Shown: positions 6,211-12,672, counted from the first letter of the stretch. The stretch is 12,672 nt of DNA from Clostridiaceae bacterium (GCA_012513545.1 JAAZCB010000770.1:1-12672), one strand, 5' to 3'. The notes: generated from the letters alone by a model not told the origin. Translations and numbers: made by a program.

Positions 6211-7380
6211 CTACTCTACATGAAATTCTTCCTTGTCCTCGTAAAGCAATACTTTTTTTCCTGTAAGTTTAATTATATATCCTCCTGTAACACCGCTAAC
6301 TATGGCTAAAACAACAGTAAATATTATTCCTGCAAGTTGTGCAGATGCAACAATCCCGGGAATGGCAATTATTGCAACCAATCCTCCGAACAGGCCCGGC
6401 ATCCCATGAAGATTATGGACACCGCAAGTATCAACAGTTTTTAAGGCTTTTTGCATCCTTGGCTGAATAATATTATAGCCAACAGTACATATTAATCCTG
6501 CTAAAGCTCCAATAATAAAGGCACCAAATACTCCAACCCTGTTACACGAAGCCCCGATTGCAACACCACCCGCCAGAGAAGCATTAGCAATATCAGCGAC
6601 AGATACTTTTCCTTTTCTTAATATAGCACTCATAATGTATGTAACAACTGTTGCACCACAGAGCGCAAGAATAGTATTAACAACCGTTTTGGGCATATCT
6701 TCCGAAGGCACAATAGCACTGCAGAAGCTTGGCCAGAAAATCCAAAGTATCATAGACCCAAGCATGGAAAAGCGGTCTGAAGTGCTGTCGGATTCAATTA
6801 CTGCTTTTTGATCTTCATTATTCCTGAGGGCAATTGCCAATCCTAAGCCAAAGTATGCTCCAAACGCATGAATAACTACAGAACCTGCAGAATCCGTAAA
6901 ACCCTTAGTAACCCCAAGACCTCCATCCAGAACAAGCCATTCATTCAATGTATAAGCCAATACCGCAATTATTGCTACAATACCATACTGGTATAGCCGT
7001 ATCCTTCCAAGAACAGCCCCCATGGCTATTAGAGCAGCAGCACATGCAAACTCAGCAAAAAGGATCGCCTCTATACTGTCTGCCGGAATGGACTCACTGG
7101 AAATTATACCTGTTGAACGGATCAACAAATACAGAGGAATACCTGTTGCAACAATTATAAAGGTTCCAGTTGTTGCACTGAAACCATAGTTCCTGACAAA
7201 TACCATAAGAAAACCGAAACCTACAAGAAGCATAGCTAGAATATGAATAGAAAAATTATATTGTTCGACTTGCCTTAAGCCTGATTCCGCTGTCTCTGAG
7301 CCAAAAACATTCAATGGACTCGATAACAGAAATACACATGACAAAAACACCATCACAGATAAATTTAAAAACTTTTTCAA
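6211..7380 (-). CDS. amt: Ammonium/ammonia channel, Rh-like subfamily of Amt/Rh
   Basis: The protein has 389 residues: a signal-peptide-like N-terminus (1-27) and then about 11 membrane helices. Key sites by analogy with E. coli AmtB are D163 (D160), H171 (H168) and H325 (H318), the Asp and twin His of the conduction pore. The wording is Rh-like: DSAGSVVIHAFGAYFGLGLA at 163-182 (classical Amts have a different segment here), WPSF at 216-219, and DTCGVHNLHGMPG at 317-329. The C-terminal tail after the last helix is short and acidic, without the HGExAY-type regulatory motif of P-II-controlled Amts. No glnB/glnK gene is adjacent in the window. It imports or equilibrates ammonia across the cytoplasmic membrane. 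The start is TTG at 7380, backed by AAGGGGAG 6 bases upstream. A possible promoter and TTGCAA-rich DNA precede it. Family membership is sure; Rh versus Amt is strongly suggested by motifs. Confidence 0.92.
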   Translation of the reverse strand: MKKFLNLSVMVFLSCVFLLSSPLNVFGSETAESGLRQVEQYNFSIHILAMLLVGFGFLMVFVRNYGFSATTGTFIIVATGIPLYLLIRSTGIISSESIPADSIEAILFAEFACAAALIAMGAVLGRIRLYQYGIVAIIAVLAYTLNEWLVLDGGLGVTKGFTDSAGSVVIHAFGAYFGLGLAIALRNNEDQKAVIESDSTSDRFSMLGSMILWIFWPSFCSAIVPSEDMPKTVVNTILALCGATVVTYIMSAILRKGKVSVADIANASLAGGVAIGASCNRVGVFGAFIIGALAGLICTVGYNIIQPRMQKALKTVDTCGVHNLHGMPGLFGGLVAIIAIPGIVASAQLAGIIFTVVLAIVSGVTGGYIIKLTGKKVLLYEDKEEFHVE

Positions 7381-7381
7381 T

Positions 7382-7432
7382 CTGATCTCCCCTTTGAGTA
7401 TTTAATTTTCCAACTAATCTCTTCTTTGAGTA
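7382..7432. repeat. Two 19-base direct repeats in the channel gene's leader
   Basis: CTGATCTCCCCTTTGAGTA (7382-7400) recurs as CTAATCTCTTCTTTGAGTA (7414-7432), 3 mismatches, exactly 32 bases apart. The first copy contains the ribosome-binding site of the ammonium channel gene when read on the minus strand. Confidence 0.5.
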
Positions 7433-7436
7433 CTTT

Positions 7437-7544
7437 TTGCAACAATACTTTTTTGCAAGTTTGTATTCTCATAATTGCAATTATCAGGTAGTATTCTATC
7501 ATATATCTCAAAAAATGCAATATTTCTGTTTATGATTTGCAAAT
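7437..7544. repeat. Cluster of TTGCAA palindromes, candidate operator array
   Basis: TTGCAA occurs at 7437, 7453, 7475 and 7537, with ATGCAA at 7515. Two sit in longer perfect palindromes: ATAATTGCAATTAT (7471-7484) and ATTTGCAAAT (7535-7544). The cluster lies between the divergent ammonium channel and LysM genes and overlaps the likely channel promoter. Confidence 0.4.
7493..7520 (-). promoter_or_regulatory. Possible promoter of the ammonium channel gene
   Basis: On the minus strand TTGCAT (7520-7515), a 16-base spacer and TAGAAT (7498-7493) with an upstream TG make an extended -10 promoter. The leader would be about 105 bases and would include both 19-base direct repeats. Confidence 0.4.
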
Positions 7545-7609
7545 TTCATTCAAGTAATAACATAGCAATAAAACTGATAATAATCTGACAATATAAATAT
7601 CAAAAAGAA

Positions 7610-7641
7610 AAATAAATCATAACATATATTATGATTTATTT
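7610..7641 (+). promoter_or_regulatory. Inverted repeat with 13-base arms just upstream of the LysM gene
   Basis: AAATAAATCATAA (7610-7622) and TTATGATTTATTT (7629-7641) are perfect inverse copies around CATATA. The repeat ends 5 bases before the ribosome-binding site AAGGTGA (7647-7653). It could be an operator at the promoter or a hairpin in the 5' leader. Confidence 0.5.
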
Positions 7642-7658
7642 ACTTTAAGGTGAGGTTT

Positions 7659-9047
7659 ATGCAAGTATTCTATACAGTCCGTTCAGGTGACAACTTAAGC
7701 AGTATAGCCAGGCGCTGGCATATACCGTTAAATTCTCTTATAAATGCAAATAATCTTTCGGCTCCTTACACCATTTTCCCGGGACAGCAGTTGTCCATGC
7801 CTCCAGGTGTAACTACCTATGTTGTTAAGCCTGGTGAGTCGGTATTTTCCATTTCACAAATGTATGGATTGCCTATGAACGTTATAATTGAAGCAAATGG
7901 TCTCGAAGACCCCTATGTCATTGTACCCGGACAAATTCTTATTGTTCCGCCAGGAGTTCCCTATTATGTTGTCAGAGCAGGAGATACACTATACAAAATA
8001 GCAGTCAGATATAATGTGGTATTAAACGGTCAACCCAGACCCGATTTGATAATTAATGCCAACACCGGGCTTACTCCTGCAATTTTTCCCGGCATGACAA
8101 TTGCTGTTCCCTATCCGCCTTCTGGTGGTCCGGGAAGGTTGGCTGTGGTTCTGAACGACAGCTTGAGTTTTTATTTGGGACTGTATGATCCGGTTACCGG
8201 AACAATAAGCACTACAGCTTCAGAAACACTTGACGAAACATCAAACTTGTTCTGGTCTCCAGACCGGACTCGTATTGCATATGTGGGAAGTTCAGGTATA
8301 ATCTACATCCTGGAGGTTGCTACCCGGAGGGTTACGGCAATTGATCAAATCCCTCTTCCTGCCTTTTTGGACTGGGCTCCCGACAGTAGGAGAATAGTCT
8401 ATTCCACTGGAAATGTGATCAGAATATATGATGTTACTAACAATACCTTCAGCTCTATTGAGCGTTCAGGGGCATTATATGTTCAATGGTTTCCAAACGC
8501 AACCGGAATTTTGTATGAAGCCGGAGACACTTCCGGTATCAGCCAGCTTTTCAGAAGTAATACTGACGGAAGTAATGAAAGGAGAATAACAAATAACATA
8601 AGCGGCCTTCTAAATCATGTAAGGCTGTCGCCAAACGGCAGTTTTGTTCTTTATACTACCCCGGGCGTAAGCATTTCGGAGATTTATACTATTGAGCTTT
8701 CCAGCGGTGATATATTTAAAATTCCGGGAGGACCTGAAGCAAAAAACTACAATCCAACCTGGTCACCGGATTCAACCAGGATTGCATACAGTTCCACCCA
8801 GTTTATTAACGGCAAATACTACTCGCTGATCCGTATGTCCGGAACAAAAGGAGAGGGTGACTCTACCCTGGCGATTTCCAGTTGCTATTCCACTCCGGTT
8901 ACCTGGTCCCCTGACAGCAGGAGGATTGCTTACCTGTCAGGCTGCAGAGATGAGTACCTCCCTGTTGAAGTCTGGAGTATCGACATAACAAAACCTGCTC
9001 CTGTTAATTTGTTAAGCGGATTTTTCTTTTATAACCTTGACTGGTAA
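7659..9047 (+). CDS. LysM (x3) - PD40 beta-propeller fusion protein, probably cell-wall or spore associated
   Basis: The protein has 462 residues. LysM domains lie at ~4-47 (FYTVRSGDNLSSIA), ~53-97 (TYVVKPGESVFSIS) and ~102-151 (YYVVRAGDTLYKIA, with an insert); LysM binds GlcNAc-containing glycans such as peptidoglycan. After a short linker, residues ~163-462 hold six TolB/WD40-like PD40 repeats, recognisable by W199SPD, W239APD, W277FPN, L323SPN, W368SPD and W416SPD. The chain ends on NLDW, the start of another repeat, which would close the propeller ring with the first blade. No signal peptide is present: the first LysM begins at residue 4. Signal-less LysM proteins are common on clostridial and bacillus spores (for example SafA), so a mother-cell role in spore coat or cortex assembly is plausible but inferred. 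The ATG at 7659 is preferred over GTG at 7650 because AAGGTGA at 7647-7653 overlaps the GTG and is well spaced for the ATG. Confidence 0.85.
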   Translation: MQVFYTVRSGDNLSSIARRWHIPLNSLINANNLSAPYTIFPGQQLSMPPGVTTYVVKPGESVFSISQMYGLPMNVIIEANGLEDPYVIVPGQILIVPPGVPYYVVRAGDTLYKIAVRYNVVLNGQPRPDLIINANTGLTPAIFPGMTIAVPYPPSGGPGRLAVVLNDSLSFYLGLYDPVTGTISTTASETLDETSNLFWSPDRTRIAYVGSSGIIYILEVATRRVTAIDQIPLPAFLDWAPDSRRIVYSTGNVIRIYDVTNNTFSSIERSGALYVQWFPNATGILYEAGDTSGISQLFRSNTDGSNERRITNNISGLLNHVRLSPNGSFVLYTTPGVSISEIYTIELSSGDIFKIPGGPEAKNYNPTWSPDSTRIAYSSTQFINGKYYSLIRMSGTKGEGDSTLAISSCYSTPVTWSPDSRRIAYLSGCRDEYLPVEVWSIDITKPAPVNLLSGFFFYNLDW

Positions 9048-9061
9048 TAAGAATTAAAGCT

Positions 9062-9081
9062 GACTATTTCATAGTCTTTTT
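9062..9081 (+). terminator. Short intrinsic terminator of the LysM-propeller gene
   Basis: GACTAT (9062-9067) and ATAGTC (9071-9076) form a 6-bp stem with a TTC loop, directly followed by TTTTT (9077-9081). It lies 14 bases after the stop at 9047. Confidence 0.6.
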
Positions 9082-9108
9082 CATATACTGAAGTTAAAAC
9101 AGGGTTAA

Positions 9109-9140
9109 TAAAAATTCCATATATTTATGTTTTATATATG
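9109..9140 (-). terminator. Weak AT-rich terminator candidate for the radical SAM operon
   Basis: On the minus strand CATATAT (9140-9134) and ATATATG (9124-9118) can pair over a 9-base loop, followed by GAATTTTTA. The stem overlaps the stop codon at 9132-9134 and has little GC, so it is weak. The GACTAT hairpin further on may help. Confidence 0.3.
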
Positions 9141-10427
9141 TGGGTCGCTCAACTTTTGATATAACTCTGTTTTATTTCCTCTGTCCCAGTTTTCATATAT
9201 CTGTTTTGATAATTCCGGCGGCAAGGGTAATGCCTTTAAATTATTGTCCCTGTAAAGTTTTAGTATTTCTTTCGAATACTTCTCACACAACCAGCACTCC
9301 CCAGGCACTTCAAAACAGCTTCTCATCCTTTGGTATATTTCATCAAAAGGCTCCGCACCAATATTCCCGAAGGAAATGTTGACAAACTCACAGGGCTGCA
9401 CATCCCCTTTGGCATTTATATAAAATCTGTCGGTTCCCCCTGCGGTGCAGCCGAACATGGTTTTATCCTCTTCAATAGCCTGGGCGGAAATGGAGGGATA
9501 GCTGCTGTAGTCTTTATCAAGATTATATTTATTAACCAGCTGCTTTAAATGCTCCAGATCTTCATGGTTAAAAGGCTCAACACCTGTTTCAAGCCACCCT
9601 CCGGATGGCTTTGGCTTTATTAACTGAATAATTGAGGCATTAAATTCCCGTGCCCTTTCCATCACTTTCTCAAAATTTCCGTTATAAAAATCCTGTCTCC
9701 CCAGGCATGAGTTGAACGCTACAGCTATCCCTGCCTTATGGCAAAGTTCAACTGCTCCGGACATTGTGTCCCATGCATCCTCTTTCCCCAGAAAACTGTT
9801 AAACGCCATTGGCTCGGGGGTATGCAGTGAAAACATTATTGCAGTAACATTATTCTTTTTAAGCTCTAACAGCCTGTTGAGTGTTAATCCGTATCCAGTG
9901 GAATTAATCCATATTTCAGATCTGTTGTCAATTTCCCTGCAAAGCTTTATAAGCCTGTCATATACAAGAAAAGGCTCTCCACCCTCAATATTGAAAAATG
10001 CAATCCCCATATCCTGAAGCTTTCTTACCACGGATATCAGAACATCAATATCTATATCCTTTCCCTTGTCATGCTTCTGGTAGCAGTGGCTGCAGTTGCA
10101 GCTGCAGGCTGAGGTAACTGAAACAAGTACTGTTGTACAGGGAAGCTTCCCTGAAAAAACAGAAAACTTGCTTGCCGCAGTGTAAAAAGCTCTGGAGGGA
10201 TAACCCGGGCAGTACAGATCGACACGGGTATTGGCACCTATTTTGACAAACTTGTTGTGCTGCATTTTTGAGAGAAAATATAAAAGCCTTTTTAAAAAAA
10301 TAATAAACTTCAAAAACCCTATCCTTCCTGTTAAAAGCTTGGGCAAAAACCGGAAGAAAACACCCAGCTTAACCCTCTGGTTAAACAATATCTTTTTAAA
10401 CCCTGTAATATTTCTGACTTTTTGCAT
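9132..10427 (-). CDS. Radical SAM protein with SPASM/twitch-like C-terminus
   Basis: The protein has 431 residues. C108-x3-C112-x2-C115 in TSACSCNCSHCYQ is the radical SAM 4Fe-4S motif, and GGEP (149-152) is the SAM-binding motif. After the barrel, C327 (FGCTAGG), C346 (VQPCEF), C371, C378 and C381 (CWLC) suggest an auxiliary Fe-S cluster domain of the SPASM/twitch kind. The ~100 residues before the cluster motif are unusual: residues ~20-60 are basic and hydrophobic (FFRFLPKLL, FLKFIIFLKRLLYFL), suggesting an amphipathic membrane-facing segment. It would generate a 5'-deoxyadenosyl radical on an unknown substrate; its operon partners suggest an acyl chain or ACP-bound intermediate (inference). 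Start: ATG at 10427 has GGAGGTGA (10439-10432) at ideal spacing. The in-frame ATG at 10463 has no ribosome-binding site. It is the last gene of the operon, 46 bases after the SDR gene. Confidence 0.85.
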   Translation of the reverse strand: MQKVRNITGFKKILFNQRVKLGVFFRFLPKLLTGRIGFLKFIIFLKRLLYFLSKMQHNKFVKIGANTRVDLYCPGYPSRAFYTAASKFSVFSGKLPCTTVLVSVTSACSCNCSHCYQKHDKGKDIDIDVLISVVRKLQDMGIAFFNIEGGEPFLVYDRLIKLCREIDNRSEIWINSTGYGLTLNRLLELKKNNVTAIMFSLHTPEPMAFNSFLGKEDAWDTMSGAVELCHKAGIAVAFNSCLGRQDFYNGNFEKVMERAREFNASIIQLIKPKPSGGWLETGVEPFNHEDLEHLKQLVNKYNLDKDYSSYPSISAQAIEEDKTMFGCTAGGTDRFYINAKGDVQPCEFVNISFGNIGAEPFDEIYQRMRSCFEVPGECWLCEKYSKEILKLYRDNNLKALPLPPELSKQIYENWDRGNKTELYQKLSDPHI

Positions 10428-10431
10428 TAGC

Positions 10432-10439
10432 TCACCTCC
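10432..10439 (-). promoter_or_regulatory. Ribosome-binding site that fixes the radical SAM start
   Basis: The minus strand reads GGAGGTGA here, near-perfect complementarity to the 16S 3' end, 4 bases (7 from GGAGG) before the ATG at 10427. It lies inside the longer open frame that begins at 10463, so that longer start is unlikely. Confidence 0.85.
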
Positions 10440-10473
10440 CATAAGTCTCGTCCATGTCCGCATAGAATTATAC

Positions 10474-11505
10474 TCAAATCAACCCACGGTCTTTATACCA
10501 CTTTACTGTTTTTTCGATTCCTTCTTCAAGACTGAACTCGCTTTTAAAACCCAGAACTTCAGCTGCTCTTTTTGTCGAATACTCAATATTATCATAGAAC
10601 ATGTTAACCCTGCCCCGGGTCAAAAGCGGGGGATTCTTTAAGCCTAAGAGCGTATATGCCAATTCCGCTGAAAAGCCCAGAGGATATACCAATGCTTTTG
10701 GTAAGTTCCCCGGTTTTTTTATTCCTGCCTTACTGCAAAAAAGTGAATATATCCTGTCCATATACTCCACTTCCCTGCTGCCAATAATGAAGGATTGGAC
10801 TCCTTTGAGTTTTTTTGAATAAGCAGTGAAATAAGCTCTTGCCAGGTCTTTTACATAGACAGTATGAAACTTGTTCCTGACTGACCCGGGTAAAAAAGGA
10901 ATCCCGCTTTTTGCAGTCTTTAAATACTCGTAAAAGCCTGTATTGAATTCCCTTTCGCCATATACCCATACCGGCTCTATAACAGTCAGATTCATGCCCT
11001 TTTCCTTTGCGTATTCCATTGCTCTTAATTTTCCTTCAGCCTTGGTATCCCTGTAATAGTTGAGTGCACTCTTAAATATTCTGTCCGCAAAATAAGGGTA
11101 GTGTGAGTTGTTCGGTGAGTTTTCATCCTTTATTCCAGGACAGTCTTCCTCTCCATACACCGAGCAGGAGGAGGTTATGATAATATCTGAAATCCCATTT
11201 GCGCTGCAGGCCTTAAGCACATTCATGGTGCCTTCCGTATTGGTTCTGAAAAACCTTTCATAGGGACCCCAATCCCTTGCATAGGCCGCAATATGGATTA
11301 CACAGCTGTAGCCCTTTAAAACTTCAGCAAGGCGGTCATAATCTTCAATATCTCCATACTCCATCCTTGCAGAAAGACCCTTGAGGTTTTCAAGATTGCT
11401 GCCATTACGCACAAGGCAGCCTGTATCTATTCCATTGTTGCAGAAAAGCTCCGCCACATGACTGCCAATAAACCCGGCAGCACCAGTTATCAATACCTTA
11501 TCCAT
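10474..11505 (-). CDS. Extended short-chain dehydrogenase/epimerase (3-beta-HSD/OleD-like)
   Basis: The protein has 343 residues. It opens with a Rossmann nucleotide-binding motif, VLITGAAGFIGSH (4-16; G8, G11, G14). It continues with HIAAYARDWG (71-80), TSSCSVYGEE (111-120) and Y151-RDT-K155, the YxxxK catalytic pair of extended SDRs. The end (RAAEVLGF..EFSLEEGIEKTVKWY) matches the NAD-dependent epimerase / 3-beta-hydroxysteroid dehydrogenase branch rather than sugar-specific GalE. The likely reaction is NAD(P)-dependent reduction of a keto group or epimerisation; beside a ketosynthase, a beta-keto-acyl or polyketide-type substrate is plausible (inference). ATG at 11505 overlaps the ketosynthase stop in ATGGATAA, 8 bases, implying translational coupling. 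An ATG at 11517 is nearly abutted by AAGAGG. The chosen start gives a normal family N-terminus, though its spacing to AAGAGG (13) is long. Confidence 0.85.
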   Translation of the reverse strand: MDKVLITGAAGFIGSHVAELFCNNGIDTGCLVRNGSNLENLKGLSARMEYGDIEDYDRLAEVLKGYSCVIHIAAYARDWGPYERFFRTNTEGTMNVLKACSANGISDIIITSSCSVYGEEDCPGIKDENSPNNSHYPYFADRIFKSALNYYRDTKAEGKLRAMEYAKEKGMNLTVIEPVWVYGEREFNTGFYEYLKTAKSGIPFLPGSVRNKFHTVYVKDLARAYFTAYSKKLKGVQSFIIGSREVEYMDRIYSLFCSKAGIKKPGNLPKALVYPLGFSAELAYTLLGLKNPPLLTRGRVNMFYDNIEYSTKRAAEVLGFKSEFSLEEGIEKTVKWYKDRGLI

Positions 11506-12672
11506 TATCTTTTTCATACCTCTTAAAAAGAATAGCTGCATTATGTCCGCCAAAGCCATAGGACGCAGATATGGCATGGTTTATTTCCACAGAAGTAGTC
11601 TCCATTGCAATATTAAGGTTATCCACAGGCTCAGTCACAAGACTCCCGTGTACAACCGATTCTTTTATCGACAAAGCGGTTACCGCTGCCTCAATTGCGC
11701 CGCTAGCTCCAACACTGTGTCCTAAAAGCCCTTTGGTTGAGTTTATCAACGGTTGGCTGTTTGTATCACCGAAAAGCTTCCTTATCGCTTTTGCCTCAAT
11801 ATCGTCATTAAGAATTGTACCTGTACCATGGGCATTATAATATTCAATCTTTGTGTTTCCTGCAAGCTTTGCAAGTATTTTCTCAACCTGCTCGCCATTT
11901 TCCTCCATTTGTACAATATTATAGGCGTCACTAGTGCATTCGTAACCGCATATTTCCGCATAAATCTCTGCGCCTCTTTTTAATGCACTTTCCAGTTCCT
12001 CAAGTATTAAAATGCATCCTGCTCCTTCATTAAACAAAAAGCCGCTTCTATTCTTTGAAAAGGGCATGGGATTCCCATTCTCAGACCTTGTAAGGGTTGA
12101 AAGAATATCAAATCCGCGCATAACTCCGCCATGCTTCTCTGCGAGGCACTCAACTCCTCCTGTTACAACTATACTGCTGATACCGTTTTTTATTCGAAGG
12201 TATGCTTCTCCTATGGCACAGGTGCCTGAAGCACAGGAGGCATTAATTGTAAAGTTGGCTCCCTTGATACCGAATAATATTGATACCCAGGCTGAAGCTG
12301 AGTTTGGCATAAGTATTGGAATAACCATTCTGTTAAACCTTACTTCTATCCCGTATTTTCCAGGAACCTCCATGTCACCTTCGAAGACATGGGCAGTATA
12401 AGAATCAAAGGCCGTCTGGAGGCTGCCCATGCCCGTACCTATAACTATATCAGGGTTTTCCAGTCCCTTTACAGTAAAATACCTGCCTCCGGCCGTGATT
12501 TCAAATCCTGCATCCTCCAAAGCCAGTTTTGCGCCAACTACTGCAAACCTGGCAGACTTCCCCATCAAGGTCTCAACTGAAGCAGGCAGATTATGCTTTT
12601 CAAGAGATATTTCTGGCGCCGGAACATAGTGCAGTGATTTAAACTGATATTTCTTTTTGAAGTCCTCTGGTA
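11498..12672 (-). CDS. Beta-ketoacyl-ACP synthase, FabF-like (N-terminus cut by the right edge)
   Basis: The frame stays open from the stop at 11498 to the window's right end, giving about 390 residues; I translated 12569-12670 and found no stop (ending PEDFKKKYQFKSLHYVPAPE near the edge). The TTG/ATG at 12568/12565 are internal. Catalytic residues of the decarboxylating condensing enzymes are present: nucleophile Cys in NASCASGTCAIGEA (codon 12233-12235), His in NAHGTGT and Lys/His in STKGLLGHSVGASG, with GFGGHNA near the C-terminus. FabF is ~410 residues, so about 20 are missing. It condenses a malonyl-ACP extender with an acyl chain. Some internal motifs depart from housekeeping FabF (CLAEKHGG in place of the usual segment; PNSASAW), and the SDR and radical SAM partners are not those of fatty acid synthesis, so a specialised lipid or polyene pathway is more likely (inference). 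Confidence 0.9.
   Translation of the reverse strand, partial: PEDFKKKYQFKSLHYVPAPEISLEKHNLPASVETLMGKSARFAVVGAKLALEDAGFEITAGGRYFTVKGLENPDIVIGTGMGSLQTAFDSYTAHVFEGDMEVPGKYGIEVRFNRMVIPILMPNSASAWVSILFGIKGANFTINASCASGTCAIGEAYLRIKNGISSIVVTGGVECLAEKHGGVMRGFDILSTLTRSENGNPMPFSKNRSGFLFNEGAGCILILEELESALKRGAEIYAEICGYECTSDAYNIVQMEENGEQVEKILAKLAGNTKIEYYNAHGTGTILNDDIEAKAIRKLFGDTNSQPLINSTKGLLGHSVGASGAIEAAVTALSIKESVVHGSLVTEPVDNLNIAMETTSVEINHAISASYGFGGHNAAILFKRYEKDNG

Noticed and set aside
9132..10427. RiPP maturase with a precursor peptide
   Set aside because: The 46-base gap upstream and the short region downstream contain no small peptide ORF, and the partners are a ketosynthase and an SDR.
10231..10641. 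136-codon open frame on the plus strand
   Set aside because: It lies wholly antisense to the radical SAM and SDR genes, both of which have intact motifs; it is a shadow frame.
12012..12401. 129-codon open frame on the plus strand
   Set aside because: It is antisense to the ketosynthase, including the catalytic Cys region.
1..12672. tRNA, rRNA, CRISPR array, insertion sequence or prophage
   Set aside because: No tRNA-like TTC-loop with paired arms, no regularly spaced repeats, and no transposase, integrase or terminal inverted repeats were seen on either strand.

Overview
The window (12,672 bases, AT-rich, with dense SD-led genes and intrinsic terminators) looks like chromosome from an anaerobic, cellulosome-forming clostridium. 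The strongest clue is a C-terminal type I dockerin at 1767-1958. Both of its calcium-loop repeats carry Ser-Thr at the cohesin-recognition positions, which is the pattern of the Acetivibrio (Clostridium) thermocellus group. S-layer homology repeats on another secreted protein and a signal-less LysM protein also fit a Gram-positive, probably spore-forming host. The organism assignment is inference.

Layout, left to right. (1) 1-1967 (+): the C-terminal part of a secreted alpha-2-macroglobulin-like protein with a dockerin, cut by the left edge and closed by a strong terminator. (2) 1968-2927: a long gap with a hairpin cluster, a doubtful 118-codon ORF and, at about 2697-2835, a structured RNA candidate ending in a 12-bp terminator. 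(3) 2928-3332 (+): a short YggT-family membrane protein. (4) 3552-5294 (-): an exported protein with three SLH repeats and a GH18-type domain. (5) 5576-6145 (+): a four-helix membrane protein of unknown function. (6) 6211-7380 (-): an ammonium channel of the Rh subfamily. (7) 7659-9047 (+): three LysM domains fused to a PD40 beta-propeller. (8) 9132-12672 (-): an operon entering from the right edge, with a FabF-like ketosynthase (cut by the edge), an extended-SDR reductase/epimerase overlapping it by 8 bases, and a radical SAM protein with a C-terminal cysteine cluster.

Genes 1-7 are mostly single transcription units in alternating orientation, each with its own terminator, and many act at the cell envelope. 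The only clear multi-gene system is the last one. Ketosynthase, SDR and radical SAM enzyme in one coupled operon suggest a specialised fatty-acyl or polyketide-like product; its other genes should lie beyond the right edge.

The most interesting items are the ketosynthase-SDR-radical SAM operon, the pseudoknot-plus-terminator RNA upstream of the YggT gene, the dockerin-bearing macroglobulin that has lost its thioester cysteine, the Rh-type channel, and a recurring promoter word TATGATANAAT. For five genes the longest possible ORF is not the best reading: the ribosome-binding site or the family N-terminus supports a start further in.
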